Positions 38,782 through 47,308 of a stretch of 64,000 nt of DNA are shown here, piece by piece (position 1 is the first letter of the stretch; the number at the start of each line of letters is the position of its first letter). Under the pieces are notes generated by a model. It made no database searches. It was not told the DNA's origin and worked only from the letters and a program-made list of their open reading frames with translations. The stretch is from Azospirillum oryzae (GTDB lineage Bacteria > Pseudomonadota > Alphaproteobacteria > Azospirillales > Azospirillaceae). Where the stretch lies: contig NZ_VTTM01000001.1 of the NCBI RefSeq assembly GCF_008364795.1, forward strand, positions 248,001 to 312,000, written 5' to 3'. A program made the translations under genes and the position numbers.

Positions 38782-39552
38782 ATGGTCGAGATCAAGAGGA
38801 AAACGGCTCTGGTGACCGGGGCCGGCAAGCGCATCGGGCGGGCCATCGCGCTCGATCTGGCGGGGCAGGGGTGGGACGTCGCCGTCCATTACCGAAGCTC
38901 CCGCGGGGAGGCCGATGCCGTCGTCGCCGAGATCGAGCGGGCGGGTGGTCGTGCCATGGCCTTCGCTGCCGACCTGGACCGCGAGGCGGAGGTGAAGACG
39001 CTGGTGCCGGCGGTGACGGAGCGGCTCGGTCCGCTGACCCTGCTGGTCAACAACGCCTCCCGCTTCGAACGCGACGAGATGGCCGACGTCACCCGCGAAT
39101 CGTGGGATGCGCATATGGAGGCGAACCTGCGGGCGCCCTTCGTGCTGTCGCAGGATTTCGCGTCGCGGTTGCCGGAGGGGGAGCGCGGGCTGATCGTCAA
39201 CATCATTGACCAGCGCGTATGGAATCCGACGCCGCACTTCGTATCCTACACCCTGTCGAAGATGGGGCTGTGGGCGCTGACCCGCACGATGGCGCTGGCG
39301 CTGGCCCCGCGCATCCGCGTCAACGGCATCGGACCCGGTCCCACCCTGCGCAACGACCGTCAGACGGAAGAGGAGTTCGCCGCCCAGTGGGACTCGACCC
39401 CGCTGCATCGCGGCACCACGCCGGAGGAGGTCTGCGCCGCTATCCGGTTCCTGATCGCCGCCCCGGCGATGACCGGCCAGATGATCGCGCTGGACGGTGG
39501 GGAACATCTGGGATGGGCGCAGCCGGCGCATGGCTTCGTGCCCAACGAATAG
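38782..39552 (+). CDS. SDR-family reductase, FolM/pteridine-reductase-like
   Basis: The 256-residue protein has the cofactor motif TGAGKRIGRAIA (Arg after Lys, as in NADPH-using pteridine reductases), NNAS, and the active site YTLSK. Instead of the usual catalytic Ser it has Asp in NIIDQRVW, 13 residues before the Tyr, exactly the D-x12-Y-x3-K spacing of PTR1 and FolM. It therefore may reduce dihydromonapterin or dihydrofolate rather than a simple ketone. ATG 38782 gives the standard SDR N-terminus. Confidence 0.8.
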   Translation: MVEIKRKTALVTGAGKRIGRAIALDLAGQGWDVAVHYRSSRGEADAVVAEIERAGGRAMAFAADLDREAEVKTLVPAVTERLGPLTLLVNNASRFERDEMADVTRESWDAHMEANLRAPFVLSQDFASRLPEGERGLIVNIIDQRVWNPTPHFVSYTLSKMGLWALTRTMALALAPRIRVNGIGPGPTLRNDRQTEEEFAAQWDSTPLHRGTTPEEVCAAIRFLIAAPAMTGQMIALDGGEHLGWAQPAHGFVPNE

Positions 39553-39956
39553 CGGCGGATTACAATCCTTGAACAGGGACGGGCGCGCCCGTCCGGAGCC
39601 TTGCGGCCGGCGGGACGGGTGCGGTGCGGCGAAAATGACCGCGCGTTTTACACAGGTGCCCCACCCCGCGCAAGAGGCGCCTGCACACCCGCGACAATTT
39701 TGTGTCGGCGCGTCAATTCCCGGCCTTGACTCGGGCCTGACCTAAGGAAATCAATGGCTTAACAAAAATGCCTAAAAAATGGGCGGAAGCATGCGACCCG
39801 TTGTGGCGCCTAGCTCCGGACGGGCTACCCCCGTCGTTATCGACAAACTTATCCACAGGTTTCGTGGATATTCTTCAGGAGGGGTGAGTCGCTCCGCATG
39901 CGTCCTTCGCGTGCCCAACGGTTGACCCGCGACGGCGCCTCGACGACATTCTGGTC
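39553..39956. other. Intergenic region upstream of uvrC with AT-rich block
   Basis: No gene is supported. A GC-rich first half is followed by an AT-rich block (about 39745-39785, including TTAACAAAAATGCCTAAAAA) and then a cluster of DnaA-box-like sequences before uvrC. I saw no LexA-type GTTC-N7-GTTC. Confidence 0.45.
39837..39871. promoter_or_regulatory. Cluster of DnaA-box-like sequences
   Basis: TTATCCACA (39849-39857) is a perfect DnaA box. TTATCGACA (39837-39845) has one mismatch, and the complement of CGTGGATAT (39863-39871) has two. Three sites in 35 bp next to an AT-rich block upstream of uvrC suggest DnaA-dependent control, or less likely an origin-like element. Confidence 0.4.
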
Positions 39957-41903
39957 ATGTCCGAAACGCATTCCTCAGAGCCCCTGGTTTCCTCTTCCGA
40001 CACCGATGCCTCGGGCGGTGAGGGCGTTGCCGCGCGTCCGAAGCGGCAGCCGGCCGACATCAACCGGGGTGTCGAGATCATTCGTGAGCATCTGAAGACC
40101 CTGCCGCAGACGCCGGGCGTCTACCGCATGCTGGCGGGCGACGGGGCGGTCCTGTATGTCGGCAAGGCGCGCAACCTGAAGCGCCGGGTGACCAACTACA
40201 CCCAGGTCGGAAAGCTGCCGGTCAGGCTCCAGCGCATGGTCGCGGAGACCGAGACGATGGAGTTCGTCAACACCCACACCGAGGTGGAGGCGCTGCTTCT
40301 CGAATCGAACCTGATCAAGAAGCTGATGCCGCGTTACAACGTGCTGTTGCGGGACGACAAGACCTTTCCGCACATCATGATCACGAAGGACCACGACTAT
40401 CCCCAGCTGACCAAGCACCGCGGCGCACGCGGGCGCGATGCCGATTACTTCGGCCCCTTCGCGTCGGCCGGTGCGGTGAACCGGACGATCACGGCGCTGC
40501 AGCGCGCCTTCCTGCTGCGCAACTGCGCCGATACGGTGTTCGCCGCCCGCACCCGGCCCTGCCTGCAATACCAGATCAAGCGCTGCACCGCGCCCTGCGT
40601 CGGCCGGGTCAGCCCGGCGGAGTATCAGGCACAGGTTGGTCAGGCGCGCGCCTTCCTGTCGGGCAAGAGCCGCGATATCCAGACGGAGTTCGCCGACCGG
40701 ATGATGGCCGCTTCCGAAGCGATGGATTTCGAGACGGCGGCGCGCTACCGCGACCGTATCCGCGCGCTGACCGCGATCCAGGCCCACCAGGACATCAATG
40801 TCGAGGGCGTGGTGGAGGATGCCGATGTCATCGCCGCCCATGCCGAGGGCGGGGTGACCTGCATCCAGGTCTTCTTCTTCCGCGGCGGACGCAACTATGG
40901 CAACCGCGCCTATTTCCCCAGCCACGACAAGGCGGCAGAGACCGAGGAGGTGCTGGCCGCCTTCATCGCCCAGTTCTACGAGAACAAGGCGGCCCCACCG
41001 CTGGTGCTGGTCAGCCACGCCCTGCCGGAGCTGGACCTGCTGAGCGAGGCGCTGGCCGTGCGCGCCGGGCACAAGGTGGAACTGGCCGAGCCGAAGCGCG
41101 GCGAGAAGCGGCGGATCGTCGAGCATGCCCTGACCAATGCGCGCGAGGCGCATGGGCGCCGGCTGGCCGAAAGCTCCAGCCAGGCGCGGCTGCTGGACGG
41201 GGTTGCCGCCGCCTTCGGCATGGACGGGCCGCCGGAGAGGGTCGAGGTCTACGACAACTCCCACATCCAGGGGGCACACGCCATCGGTGCGATGATCGTC
41301 GCCGGGCCGGAGGGCTTCATCAAGAACGCCTACCGCAAGTTCAACATCCGCGAGCAGGGGGCGGCCGGCGACGACTTCGCCATGATGCGCGAGGTGCTGA
41401 CCCGCCGATTCGGCCGGGCGGTCAAGGAGGACCCGGAGCGCACCCTGGGGACCTGGCCCGATCTGGTGCTGATCGACGGCGGTCTGGGACAGCTGAACGT
41501 GGCGCTGGAGGTGTTCGCGGAACTGGGCATCGACGACGTGACCTTGGTCGGCATCGCCAAGGGTCCGGACCGCGACGCCGGACGCGAGCATTTCTTCATG
41601 GAGAACCGTCCGCCCTTCCAGATGGAGCCGCGCGACCCGGTGCTGTATTTCCTGCAGCGGCTGCGCGACGAGGCCCACCGCTTCGCCATCGGCACCCACC
41701 GGGCCAAGCGGACCAAGGCCATCGGCAAATCACCGATCGACGAGATCGCCGGCATCGGGCCCGCCCGCAAGAAGGCCCTGCTGCATCATTTCGGCAGCGG
41801 GGCGGCGGTGGCGCGCGCCGGGCTGGCCGATCTGGAGGAGGTGGAAGGGATCAATCGCGCCGTTGCGAAAAAGATATACGATCACTTCCATCCCGATGGT
41901 TAG
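39957..41903 (+). CDS. uvrC: Excinuclease ABC subunit C
   Basis: The 648-residue protein carries both incision activities of nucleotide excision repair. It has an N-terminal GIY-YIG nuclease (about 45-130, [20 protein letters not shown]), a UVR helix pair ([17 protein letters not shown]), the RNase H-like C-terminal nuclease ([20 protein letters not shown]) and tandem helix-hairpin-helix motifs ([28 protein letters not shown]). The first 35 residues are extra and variable. pgsA and mobB follow on the same strand. Confidence 0.97.
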   Translation: MSETHSSEPLVSSSDTDASGGEGVAARPKRQPADINRGVEIIREHLKTLPQTPGVYRMLAGDGAVLYVGKARNLKRRVTNYTQVGKLPVRLQRMVAETETMEFVNTHTEVEALLLESNLIKKLMPRYNVLLRDDKTFPHIMITKDHDYPQLTKHRGARGRDADYFGPFASAGAVNRTITALQRAFLLRNCADTVFAARTRPCLQYQIKRCTAPCVGRVSPAEYQAQVGQARAFLSGKSRDIQTEFADRMMAASEAMDFETAARYRDRIRALTAIQAHQDINVEGVVEDADVIAAHAEGGVTCIQVFFFRGGRNYGNRAYFPSHDKAAETEEVLAAFIAQFYENKAAPPLVLVSHALPELDLLSEALAVRAGHKVELAEPKRGEKRRIVEHALTNAREAHGRRLAESSSQARLLDGVAAAFGMDGPPERVEVYDNSHIQGAHAIGAMIVAGPEGFIKNAYRKFNIREQGAAGDDFAMMREVLTRRFGRAVKEDPERTLGTWPDLVLIDGGLGQLNVALEVFAELGIDDVTLVGIAKGPDRDAGREHFFMENRPPFQMEPRDPVLYFLQRLRDEAHRFAIGTHRAKRTKAIGKSPIDEIAGIGPARKKALLHHFGSGAAVARAGLADLEEVEGINRAVAKKIYDHFHPDG

Positions 41904-41981
41904 AATGCGGGCACAACAAATCAGCCGGCTCTCTCACGGGTGCCGTGCGGCGACATCCTCCAGCGGTTCGAGTTTTCCGTC

Positions 41982-42584
41982 ATGCTGACCAGCCTGCCCA
42001 ACCTGCTGACCCTGTCGCGAATCGCGGTGATCCCGCTGGTGGTCGGGCTGTTCTATGTGCCGGAAGCCTGGGCGGCCTATACCGCGTGCTCGCTCTATGC
42101 CGCCGCCTGCATCACCGACTGGTTCGACGGCTATCTGGCACGCGCGTGGGCGCAGGAAAGCGTGATCGGCAAGTTCCTGGACCCCATCGCCGACAAGCTG
42201 CTGGTGGCGGCGACCCTCATCATGCTGGCGGGGTTCCACCGGCTGACCGGCCTGTCGATCCTGCCGGCGGTGGTGATCCTGCTGCGCGAGGTGCTGGTGT
42301 CGGGCCTGCGCGAGTATCTGGCCGGGCTGCATGTCGGCGTGCCGGTGACCTGGCTGGCGAAATGGAAGACGACGATCCAGATGATCGCGCTGGGTTTCCT
42401 GATCGTCGGCGATTATGGTCCGGCGGAACTGCCGGTGACCTTCATCGGCACGGTCGGGCTGTGGATCGCCGCAGCGCTGACCTTCTATACCGGGTGGGAT
42501 TACATGCGCGCCGGGCTGACCCACATGATGGCGGAACAGCCGGCGAAGCCCGGCACCGCCCGTTCCGCCCGCAGCGCCGGTTGA
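41982..42584 (+). CDS. pgsA: CDP-diacylglycerol--glycerol-3-phosphate 3-phosphatidyltransferase
   Basis: The 200-residue membrane enzyme has the CDP-alcohol phosphotransferase motif (DWFDGYLARAWAQ, then GKFLDPIADK), giving all four aspartates of D-x2-D-G-x2-A-R-x8-G-x3-D-x3-D. It makes phosphatidylglycerol phosphate, the first step to PG and cardiolipin. About five hydrophobic segments follow MLTSLPNLLTLSRI. pgsA after uvrC is a common alphaproteobacterial and gammaproteobacterial order. Confidence 0.95.
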   Translation: MLTSLPNLLTLSRIAVIPLVVGLFYVPEAWAAYTACSLYAAACITDWFDGYLARAWAQESVIGKFLDPIADKLLVAATLIMLAGFHRLTGLSILPAVVILLREVLVSGLREYLAGLHVGVPVTWLAKWKTTIQMIALGFLIVGDYGPAELPVTFIGTVGLWIAAALTFYTGWDYMRAGLTHMMAEQPAKPGTARSARSAG

Positions 42585-42595
42585 GAGTTTCCAAC

Positions 42596-43096
42596 ATGAA
42601 AATCTTCGGGCTGACCGGCTGGAGCGGCAGCGGCAAGACCTCGCTTATGGTGCGGCTGATCCCGGCGCTGACGGCGCGGGGGTTGCGTGTGTCGACGGTC
42701 AAGCATGCCCACAAGGGCTTCGACATCGACCATCCCGGCAAGGACAGCCACAACCATCGCTTGGCCGGCGCCACGGAGGTGCTGGTCAGCTCCCCCCGCC
42801 GCTGGGCGCTGATGCACGAACTGCGCGACGGCGAGCCGGAGCTGACTCTGGAGCAGCTGGTGACCAAGGTGGCTCCGGTGGACCTGCTGCTGGTCGAGGG
42901 ATTCAAGCGCGACCGGCACGAGAAGATCGAGGTCTGGCGGGCCGAGGTGGACAAGGCGCTGATCGCCCCCGACGATCCCACCATCGTTGCGGTGGCGAGC
43001 GACGGCGTCGTGCCGCGATGCCCTGTGCCGGTGCTGGACCTGAACGACGCCGAGGCGGTTGCGGCGTTTGTGGTGGAGCGGTGCGGGTTGGGGTGA
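42596..43096 (+). CDS. mobB: Molybdopterin-guanine dinucleotide biosynthesis protein MobB
   Basis: The 166-residue P-loop protein begins MKIFGLTGWSGSGKTSLMVR (Walker A at GWSGSGKT) and keeps the MobB segments STVKHAHKGFDIDHPGKDS and LLLVEGFKRD. It is a GTP-binding helper for attaching GMP to molybdenum cofactor. It starts 11 bp after pgsA. The remaining Moco genes (moeA, moaD, moaE) resume at 44.5 kb after an AT-rich insert and a HAD gene. Confidence 0.93.
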   Translation: MKIFGLTGWSGSGKTSLMVRLIPALTARGLRVSTVKHAHKGFDIDHPGKDSHNHRLAGATEVLVSSPRRWALMHELRDGEPELTLEQLVTKVAPVDLLLVEGFKRDRHEKIEVWRAEVDKALIAPDDPTIVAVASDGVVPRCPVPVLDLNDAEAVAAFVVERCGLG

Positions 43097-43211
43097 TCTT
43101 GCTCGCTCATGCATCTGAATGCGCGAAAATGCAAGTGACTTTCTACTTATAAGACGTTAGAGTTATCCCTGACTCCGACGGAGCTATGCGTTTTGGCGCA
43201 TTCTGCTATCG

Positions 43212-43243
43212 TTGACACCACAGGACAAAGGTCGCCACATATA
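43212..43243 (+). promoter_or_regulatory. Promoter of the AT-rich two-gene insert
   Basis: TTGACA (43212-43217) followed at about 20 bases by CATATA/TATATG. Initiation would fall near 43250, which favours translation from ATG 43276 with its GAGG site rather than ATG 43243. Confidence 0.45.
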
Positions 43244-43275
43244 TGTCAGACACAGATTTGTTAGTGAGGCCCACT

Positions 43276-43446
43276 ATGACGGCATCGAAACCGCAGCAGC
43301 CCCCTTCAGCGGGACCACATGTAACAAAGGCGCCGGTTAAGATTGCTCTGAACCCGAGTAGCAAAAAGAAAGTCTCTGAGTTTATTTCGAAATTGAAGAT
43401 TGAAGGTGACAAGCCGGGAGGCTGGTTGCCCAACAAAAAGGGTTGA
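43276..43446 (+). CDS. Small basic protein, antitoxin-like partner of the next gene
   Basis: The 56-residue protein has a Pro-rich start (MTASKPQQPPSAGPHV) and a Lys-rich C-terminal half (NPSSKKKVSEFISKLKIEG, ending GGWLPNKKG). ATG 43276 has GAGG at 6 bases; ATG 43243 would add 11 residues. It lies in DNA clearly more AT-rich than the flanking mobB and moeA genes, and its stop is 5 bp before the next start. No family recognised. Size, charge and pairing suggest an antitoxin-like gene, but this is inference. Confidence 0.55.
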   Translation: MTASKPQQPPSAGPHVTKAPVKIALNPSSKKKVSEFISKLKIEGDKPGGWLPNKKG

Positions 43447-43451
43447 AGGTC

Positions 43452-43781
43452 GTGTCCGACGAGCCGTTTAGATTGAGTCGTAAGCCTAAGATTTTATTTC
43501 AATACCACCGTCAATTTAATCGTCTATTTCAGGCGTTGACTGCAGCTGAAGCAGCTGATGTTGACGATGTGATCGATAGTCTAAACAATATTCCGGATCA
43601 AACCGGCGATCGCCTGCTGGAAGACACCGAAGCCGGTGATCTCTGGGTGCGTCGAAAGAATAATTCCTATGTGATGTATACGTATACTCGCAATGATCCG
43701 GAATCGAAATATCTGGTCAAGTGCTGGGTGTGCGGGAAATATGTGATGCGCGATGGAGAGGAAATTTTCGATATTGCGTGA
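43452..43781 (+). CDS. Unknown protein, possible RelE/ParE-like toxin
   Basis: The 109-residue protein ends with alternating strands LLEDTEAGDLWVRRKNNSY, VMYTYTRND and YLVKCWVCGKYVM. This recalls the beta-sheet core of RelE/HigB toxins (loading residues before a central Arg, then a strand ending in a Tyr-rich stretch), but the similarity is weak and by eye. GTG 43452 is preferred, with AAAAAGGG 9 bases before; TTG 43443 is an alternative overlapping the upstream stop. It is AT-rich relative to the region and forms a two-gene unit with the small basic protein. Confidence 0.55.
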   Translation: MSDEPFRLSRKPKILFQYHRQFNRLFQALTAAEAADVDDVIDSLNNIPDQTGDRLLEDTEAGDLWVRRKNNSYVMYTYTRNDPESKYLVKCWVCGKYVMRDGEEIFDIA

Positions 43782-43823
43782 TCGCTCTGAACAAAGTCGA
43801 CCAAATCTAATGTAGCAGAGTTT

Positions 43824-44465
43824 GTGTTCTCATCCTTGCGTTACAAGCTCGCCATCTTCGATTTCGATGGGACGCTGGCTGACAGCTTTCCCTGGTTCAT
43901 CGGCGTCCTGAACGGCGTCGCCGACCGCTATGGCTTCAATCGGGTGCAGGCGGACGAGGTGGAGCGGTTGCGCGGCTATGACGCGCGGCAAATCATGCGG
44001 CACCTGCGGGTGCCGAACTGGAAGCTGCCCTTCATCGCCGATCACATGCGGCAGCTGATGGCGCGCGACATTGACGGAATCCGGCTGTTCGACGGTGTGC
44101 CGGAGATGCTGCGGGCATTGAGCGACAGGTGCATGACCGTCGCCATCGTCAGTTCGAACTCGGTGGAGAACATCCGCGGTATTTTGGGGCCGGAGGCGGC
44201 CGGGCGGGTGGCGCATTACGGCTGCGGCGCCTCGCTGTTCGGCAAGGCGGCGAAGTTCCGCAAGATGCTGCGCACGGCCGGTGTTCCGGCGGAGCTTGCC
44301 ATCGGCATCGGTGACGAGGTGCGCGACATCGACGCCGCGCGGAAGGTGGGGATGGGCTGCGCCGCCGTCGCCTGGGGTTATGCGCGCGAGGATGCGCTGG
44401 CGGCGCGGCGGCCGGACCGGCTGCTGACGCGGGTGGAGGAGATTCCCGGCCTGTTCGGCGACTGA
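43824..44465 (+). CDS. HAD-IA family hydrolase (phosphoglycolate phosphatase-like)
   Basis: The 213-residue protein has motif I IFDFDGTLADSF, motif II IVSSNS, the Lys in GKAAKFRKM and motif IV IGDEVRDIDAARK, the complete HAD set. A helical cap (about 20-90) places it with phosphoglycolate phosphatases. The substrate is unknown. GTG 43824 is the likely start in the absence of an ATG; the ribosome site is poor. It sits between the AT-rich insert and moeA and is GC-rich like the host DNA. Confidence 0.85.
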   Translation: MFSSLRYKLAIFDFDGTLADSFPWFIGVLNGVADRYGFNRVQADEVERLRGYDARQIMRHLRVPNWKLPFIADHMRQLMARDIDGIRLFDGVPEMLRALSDRCMTVAIVSSNSVENIRGILGPEAAGRVAHYGCGASLFGKAAKFRKMLRTAGVPAELAIGIGDEVRDIDAARKVGMGCAAVAWGYAREDALAARRPDRLLTRVEEIPGLFGD

Positions 44466-44535
44466 GTGCCACGTCCCGGAAAGGACGCCTTTTCCCTCTT
44501 CGCACCGGACGCCGCGACGGACTAGAGTGGCGGCC

Positions 44536-45789
44536 ATGGTGCAACTCGACAATGATTGCTTCGCCTTCGGCGGGCCGATGATGGCGGTGGAGCCGGCGCT
44601 GGCGCTGCTGGCCGGACGGGTCGGGCCGGTGACGGCGACCGAGATCGTGCCGCTGTCCGACGCGCTCGGCCGGGTGCTGGCCGCCGATCTGGTGGCGCCC
44701 TTCAACGTGCCGCCGCACGACAATGCTGCGGTGGACGGCTATGCCGTGTTCTTCGACGATCTCTCCGCCGATGGGGCTTCCGTGCTGCCAGTGACGGCGC
44801 GGGTCGCCGCCGGGCAGTGGCTCGGCCGGCCGGCGGTGCGGGGGGAGGCGGTGCGCATTTTCACCGGCGCGCCGATGCCGCCGGGCATGGACACGGTGTT
44901 CATGCAGGAGGATTGCCGCAGCGACGGCGCCACCGTCACCCTGCCGGCGGGCATCCGCCGCGGCGTAAACCGGCGGCTGGCGGGCGAGGATGTGCGCGAG
45001 GGATCGGTGGTGCTGGCCGCCGGACGCCGCCTGCGGCCAGAGGACATCGCGCTGGCGGCGTCATTGGGCCATGCGGTGCTGGAGGTGCGCTGCCGCCTGC
45101 GGGTGGCGGTGTTTTCCACCGGCGACGAGTTGCGGCAGCCTAGTCAGGTGCTGGAGCCCGGCGCCGTCTATGACGCCAACCGCTTCGCCCTGATCGCGCT
45201 GCTGACCCGGCTGGGCTGCGCCGTCACCGACCTCGGCATCCTGCCCGACCGGTTCGAGACGATCCGCGACGCTCTGGCGGAGGCAGCGGCGAGCCATGAT
45301 GCGTTGATCACCTCCGGCGGCATGTCCACCGGGGAGGAGGATCACGTCAAGCCGGCGGTCGAGGCCAATGGGCGGCTGGATTTCTGGCGGCTGGCGATCA
45401 AGCCTGGCCGGCCGGTCGCGCTGGGCCGTGTGCGCGGGGCGGTGTTCGTCGGGCTGCCAGGCAATCCGGTGGCGGTGGTGGTGACCTTCCTGCGCATCGC
45501 CCGGCCGATCCTGCTGCGGCTGATGGGGGCGGCGGACGAGGCGCCGCGGGCGATCCCGGTGCGCGCAGCCTTCGCGCACAAGAAGAAGCCGGGGCGGCGT
45601 GAGTTCCTGCGCGGGTCGCTGGCCCGCGGTGAGGATGGCGCGCTGGTGGCGTCCAAATACCCGCGCGACGGGGCCGGCGTGCTGTCGTCGCTGGTCGAGT
45701 CCGAGGGCCTGATCGAGTTGCCGGAGGATCTGGCCGGGGTCGAGCCCGGCATGACCGTCGATTTCCTGCCTTTCAAAGAATTCCTGTAG
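44536..45789 (+). CDS. moeA: Molybdopterin molybdenumtransferase MoeA
   Basis: The 417-residue protein inserts molybdate into adenylylated molybdopterin. Conserved features are PPHDNAAVDGYAV (about 60-72), FTGAPMPPGMDTV, the MogA-like fold with TSGGMSTGEEDHVK and GLPGNPVAV, and domain IV at the C-terminus. ATG 44536 is used; GTG 44527 is in frame. moaD follows 10 bp later, making a Moco operon with moaE. Confidence 0.93.
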   Translation: MVQLDNDCFAFGGPMMAVEPALALLAGRVGPVTATEIVPLSDALGRVLAADLVAPFNVPPHDNAAVDGYAVFFDDLSADGASVLPVTARVAAGQWLGRPAVRGEAVRIFTGAPMPPGMDTVFMQEDCRSDGATVTLPAGIRRGVNRRLAGEDVREGSVVLAAGRRLRPEDIALAASLGHAVLEVRCRLRVAVFSTGDELRQPSQVLEPGAVYDANRFALIALLTRLGCAVTDLGILPDRFETIRDALAEAAASHDALITSGGMSTGEEDHVKPAVEANGRLDFWRLAIKPGRPVALGRVRGAVFVGLPGNPVAVVVTFLRIARPILLRLMGAADEAPRAIPVRAAFAHKKKPGRREFLRGSLARGEDGALVASKYPRDGAGVLSSLVESEGLIELPEDLAGVEPGMTVDFLPFKEFL

Positions 45790-45799
45790 AGGTCGCGTG

Positions 45800-46051
45800 A
45801 TGAAGATTCTCTATTTCGCCTGGCTGCGCAGCAAGATCGGCGTGCCGACCGAGACCGTGGAGTTGCCGGCGGAGGTGACCACGGCCGGTGCTCTCGTCGA
45901 ATGGCTGAAGACCCGCAGCCCCCGCCACGCCGAGGCGCTGGCCAACAGCAAGGTCGTCAAGGTGGCGGTGAACCAGGAGCATGTGCCCTACGACCACCCG
46001 ATCTCCGCGACCGATGAGATTGCGCTGTTCCCGCCGGTGACGGGGGGCTGA
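45800..46051 (+). CDS. moaD: Molybdopterin synthase sulfur-carrier subunit
   Basis: The 83-residue ubiquitin-like protein ends in Gly-Gly (FPPVTGG), which is thiocarboxylated to supply sulfur to MoaE. MKILYFAWLRSKIG at the start is typical. GTG 45797 directly before the ATG is an alternative. It lies 4 bp before moaE; the two subunits form molybdopterin synthase. Confidence 0.93.
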   Translation: MKILYFAWLRSKIGVPTETVELPAEVTTAGALVEWLKTRSPRHAEALANSKVVKVAVNQEHVPYDHPISATDEIALFPPVTGG

Positions 46052-46055
46052 CGGC

Positions 46056-46508
46056 ATGGCAATCCGCGTCCAGGCCGAGGATTTCGATGTCGGCACCGAA
46101 TATGCCGCCTTCACCGCCGGCCGAACCAGCATCGGCGGGGTGGCGATGTTCGTCGGTCTGGTGCGCGACATCGCCGGCGGCGCGGCGGTCAGCGCCATGA
46201 CGCTGGAGCACTATCCCGGCATGACCGAGCGTCAGCTGGAAGCCATCGAGGAGGAGGCGCGGCGCCGCTGGCCGCTGGACGATGTGCTGGTGATCCATCG
46301 TTATGGCCGGCTGGAGCCGGGGGACCGCATCGTGATGGTCGCCACCGCGTCGGCCCACCGCGACGCCGCTTTCGAGTCCTGCCGTTTCCTGATGGACTGG
46401 CTGAAGACCAAGGCGCCCTTCTGGAAGCTGGAAGCCACGCCTGAGGGCGAGCGCTGGGTCGAGGCCAAGGAAAGCGACGACGCGGCAGCGGCACGGTGGG
46501 CGCAGTGA
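46056..46508 (+). CDS. moaE: Molybdopterin synthase catalytic subunit
   Basis: The 150-residue subunit shows MFVGLVRDIAGG, LEHYPGMTERQ, HRYGRLEPGD and the active-site Lys region KTKAPFWKLE. It converts precursor Z to molybdopterin with MoaD-borne sulfur. Last gene of the moeA-moaD-moaE run; algH converges 24 bp later. A molybdenum hydroxylase that would use such cofactor is encoded at 57.8-60.1 kb. Confidence 0.94.
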   Translation: MAIRVQAEDFDVGTEYAAFTAGRTSIGGVAMFVGLVRDIAGGAAVSAMTLEHYPGMTERQLEAIEEEARRRWPLDDVLVIHRYGRLEPGDRIVMVATASAHRDAAFESCRFLMDWLKTKAPFWKLEATPEGERWVEAKESDDAAAARWAQ

Positions 46509-46532
46509 GATATCAGGACAGGCTGGGCGCGC

Positions 46533-47123
46533 TCAGGCGTGCCCGGCCTCGCCCGACAGCATGGAGACGCTGACGCCAAGCTTGCCGATGGCCCGTTCCC
46601 ACTTGGCGTCCAGGTCGGTGTCGAACAGCAGCTTTTCGTCGCAGGGCACGTTCAGCCAGCCGTTGGCCTGGAATTCGGCGTCCAGTTGCCCCGGACCCCA
46701 GCCGGCGTAGCCGAGCAGCAGCAGGTTGCGGCGCGGGCCGCGGTCTTCGGAGATGGCGCGCAGGATGTCGATGGTGGCGGTCAGGGCCACGTCGTCGTTC
46801 ACCACCAGCGTGCCGTCGCGGACATAATCGGTGGAGTGCAGGACAAAGCCGCGGCCCGACTCGACCGGACCGCCGTAATGCACCGGCAGGTTGTGGGTCG
46901 GCTGCGGGATGTCCATGTCGAGCTGTTCCAGCAGATCCTCGAACGTGATCGACCCGAACAGCCGGTTCACCACCAGACCCATTGCGCCGTCTTCATTGTG
47001 GGCGCAGACATAGATGACCGTACGCTGGAAACGCGGGTCCTCCATTCCGGGCATGGCGATCAGCAGCTGGCCGGTCAGCGATTCCGTGGCATTGGAGTCC
47101 GGAGACTTGGTCAGGCGCGGCAT
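46533..47123 (-). CDS. YqgE/AlgH family protein (UPF0301)
   Basis: The 196-residue protein contains the family motifs LTGQLLIAMPGMEDPRFQRT, HNEDGAMGLVVNR, VHYGGPVESGRGFVLHS and GYAGWGPGQLDAE. It is a widely conserved cytoplasmic protein; AlgH was named for an effect on alginate in Pseudomonas, but its biochemical role is unknown. Length matches the family. It is divergent from the scsB-like gene. Confidence 0.93.
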   Translation of the reverse strand: MPRLTKSPDSNATESLTGQLLIAMPGMEDPRFQRTVIYVCAHNEDGAMGLVVNRLFGSITFEDLLEQLDMDIPQPTHNLPVHYGGPVESGRGFVLHSTDYVRDGTLVVNDDVALTATIDILRAISEDRGPRRNLLLLGYAGWGPGQLDAEFQANGWLNVPCDEKLLFDTDLDAKWERAIGKLGVSVSMLSGEAGHA

Positions 47124-47247
47124 GGGCGATTATCCTTGTCGTCGGTTCGGTGCGGATGACCGCGCCCGTCCCTACGGTGGGTTGTGGTTGGCGCTCTGGC
47201 GACGCTTTCACCGGAGTGTGACAGCACCGGCCGAGCTTTGTCACCAT

Positions 47248-47265
47248 TATATGGGCTATCATATA
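47248..47265. promoter_or_regulatory. AT-rich inverted repeat upstream of scsB/dsbD
   Basis: TATATG and CATATA flank GGCTAT, a 6-bp dyad in otherwise GC-rich DNA, 44 bp before the downstream start. It may include the -10 region of that gene or an operator. Confidence 0.35.
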
Positions 47266-47308
47266 GGGTGTCGGGGACGCCGATGCGCCCCTTCCAGGGA
47301 AGAGAACA

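Noticed and set aside
39553..39956. LexA/SOS box upstream of uvrC
   Set aside because: No direct repeat with the required spacing is present.
43090..43785. Direct repeat GTGATC at the edges of the AT-rich insert
   Set aside because: Six bases, and both copies include the stop codons of flanking genes; easily chance.
47124..47308. Extra gene between algH and scsB
   Set aside because: Short frames only, no ribosome site; the stretch is better explained as a divergent promoter region.
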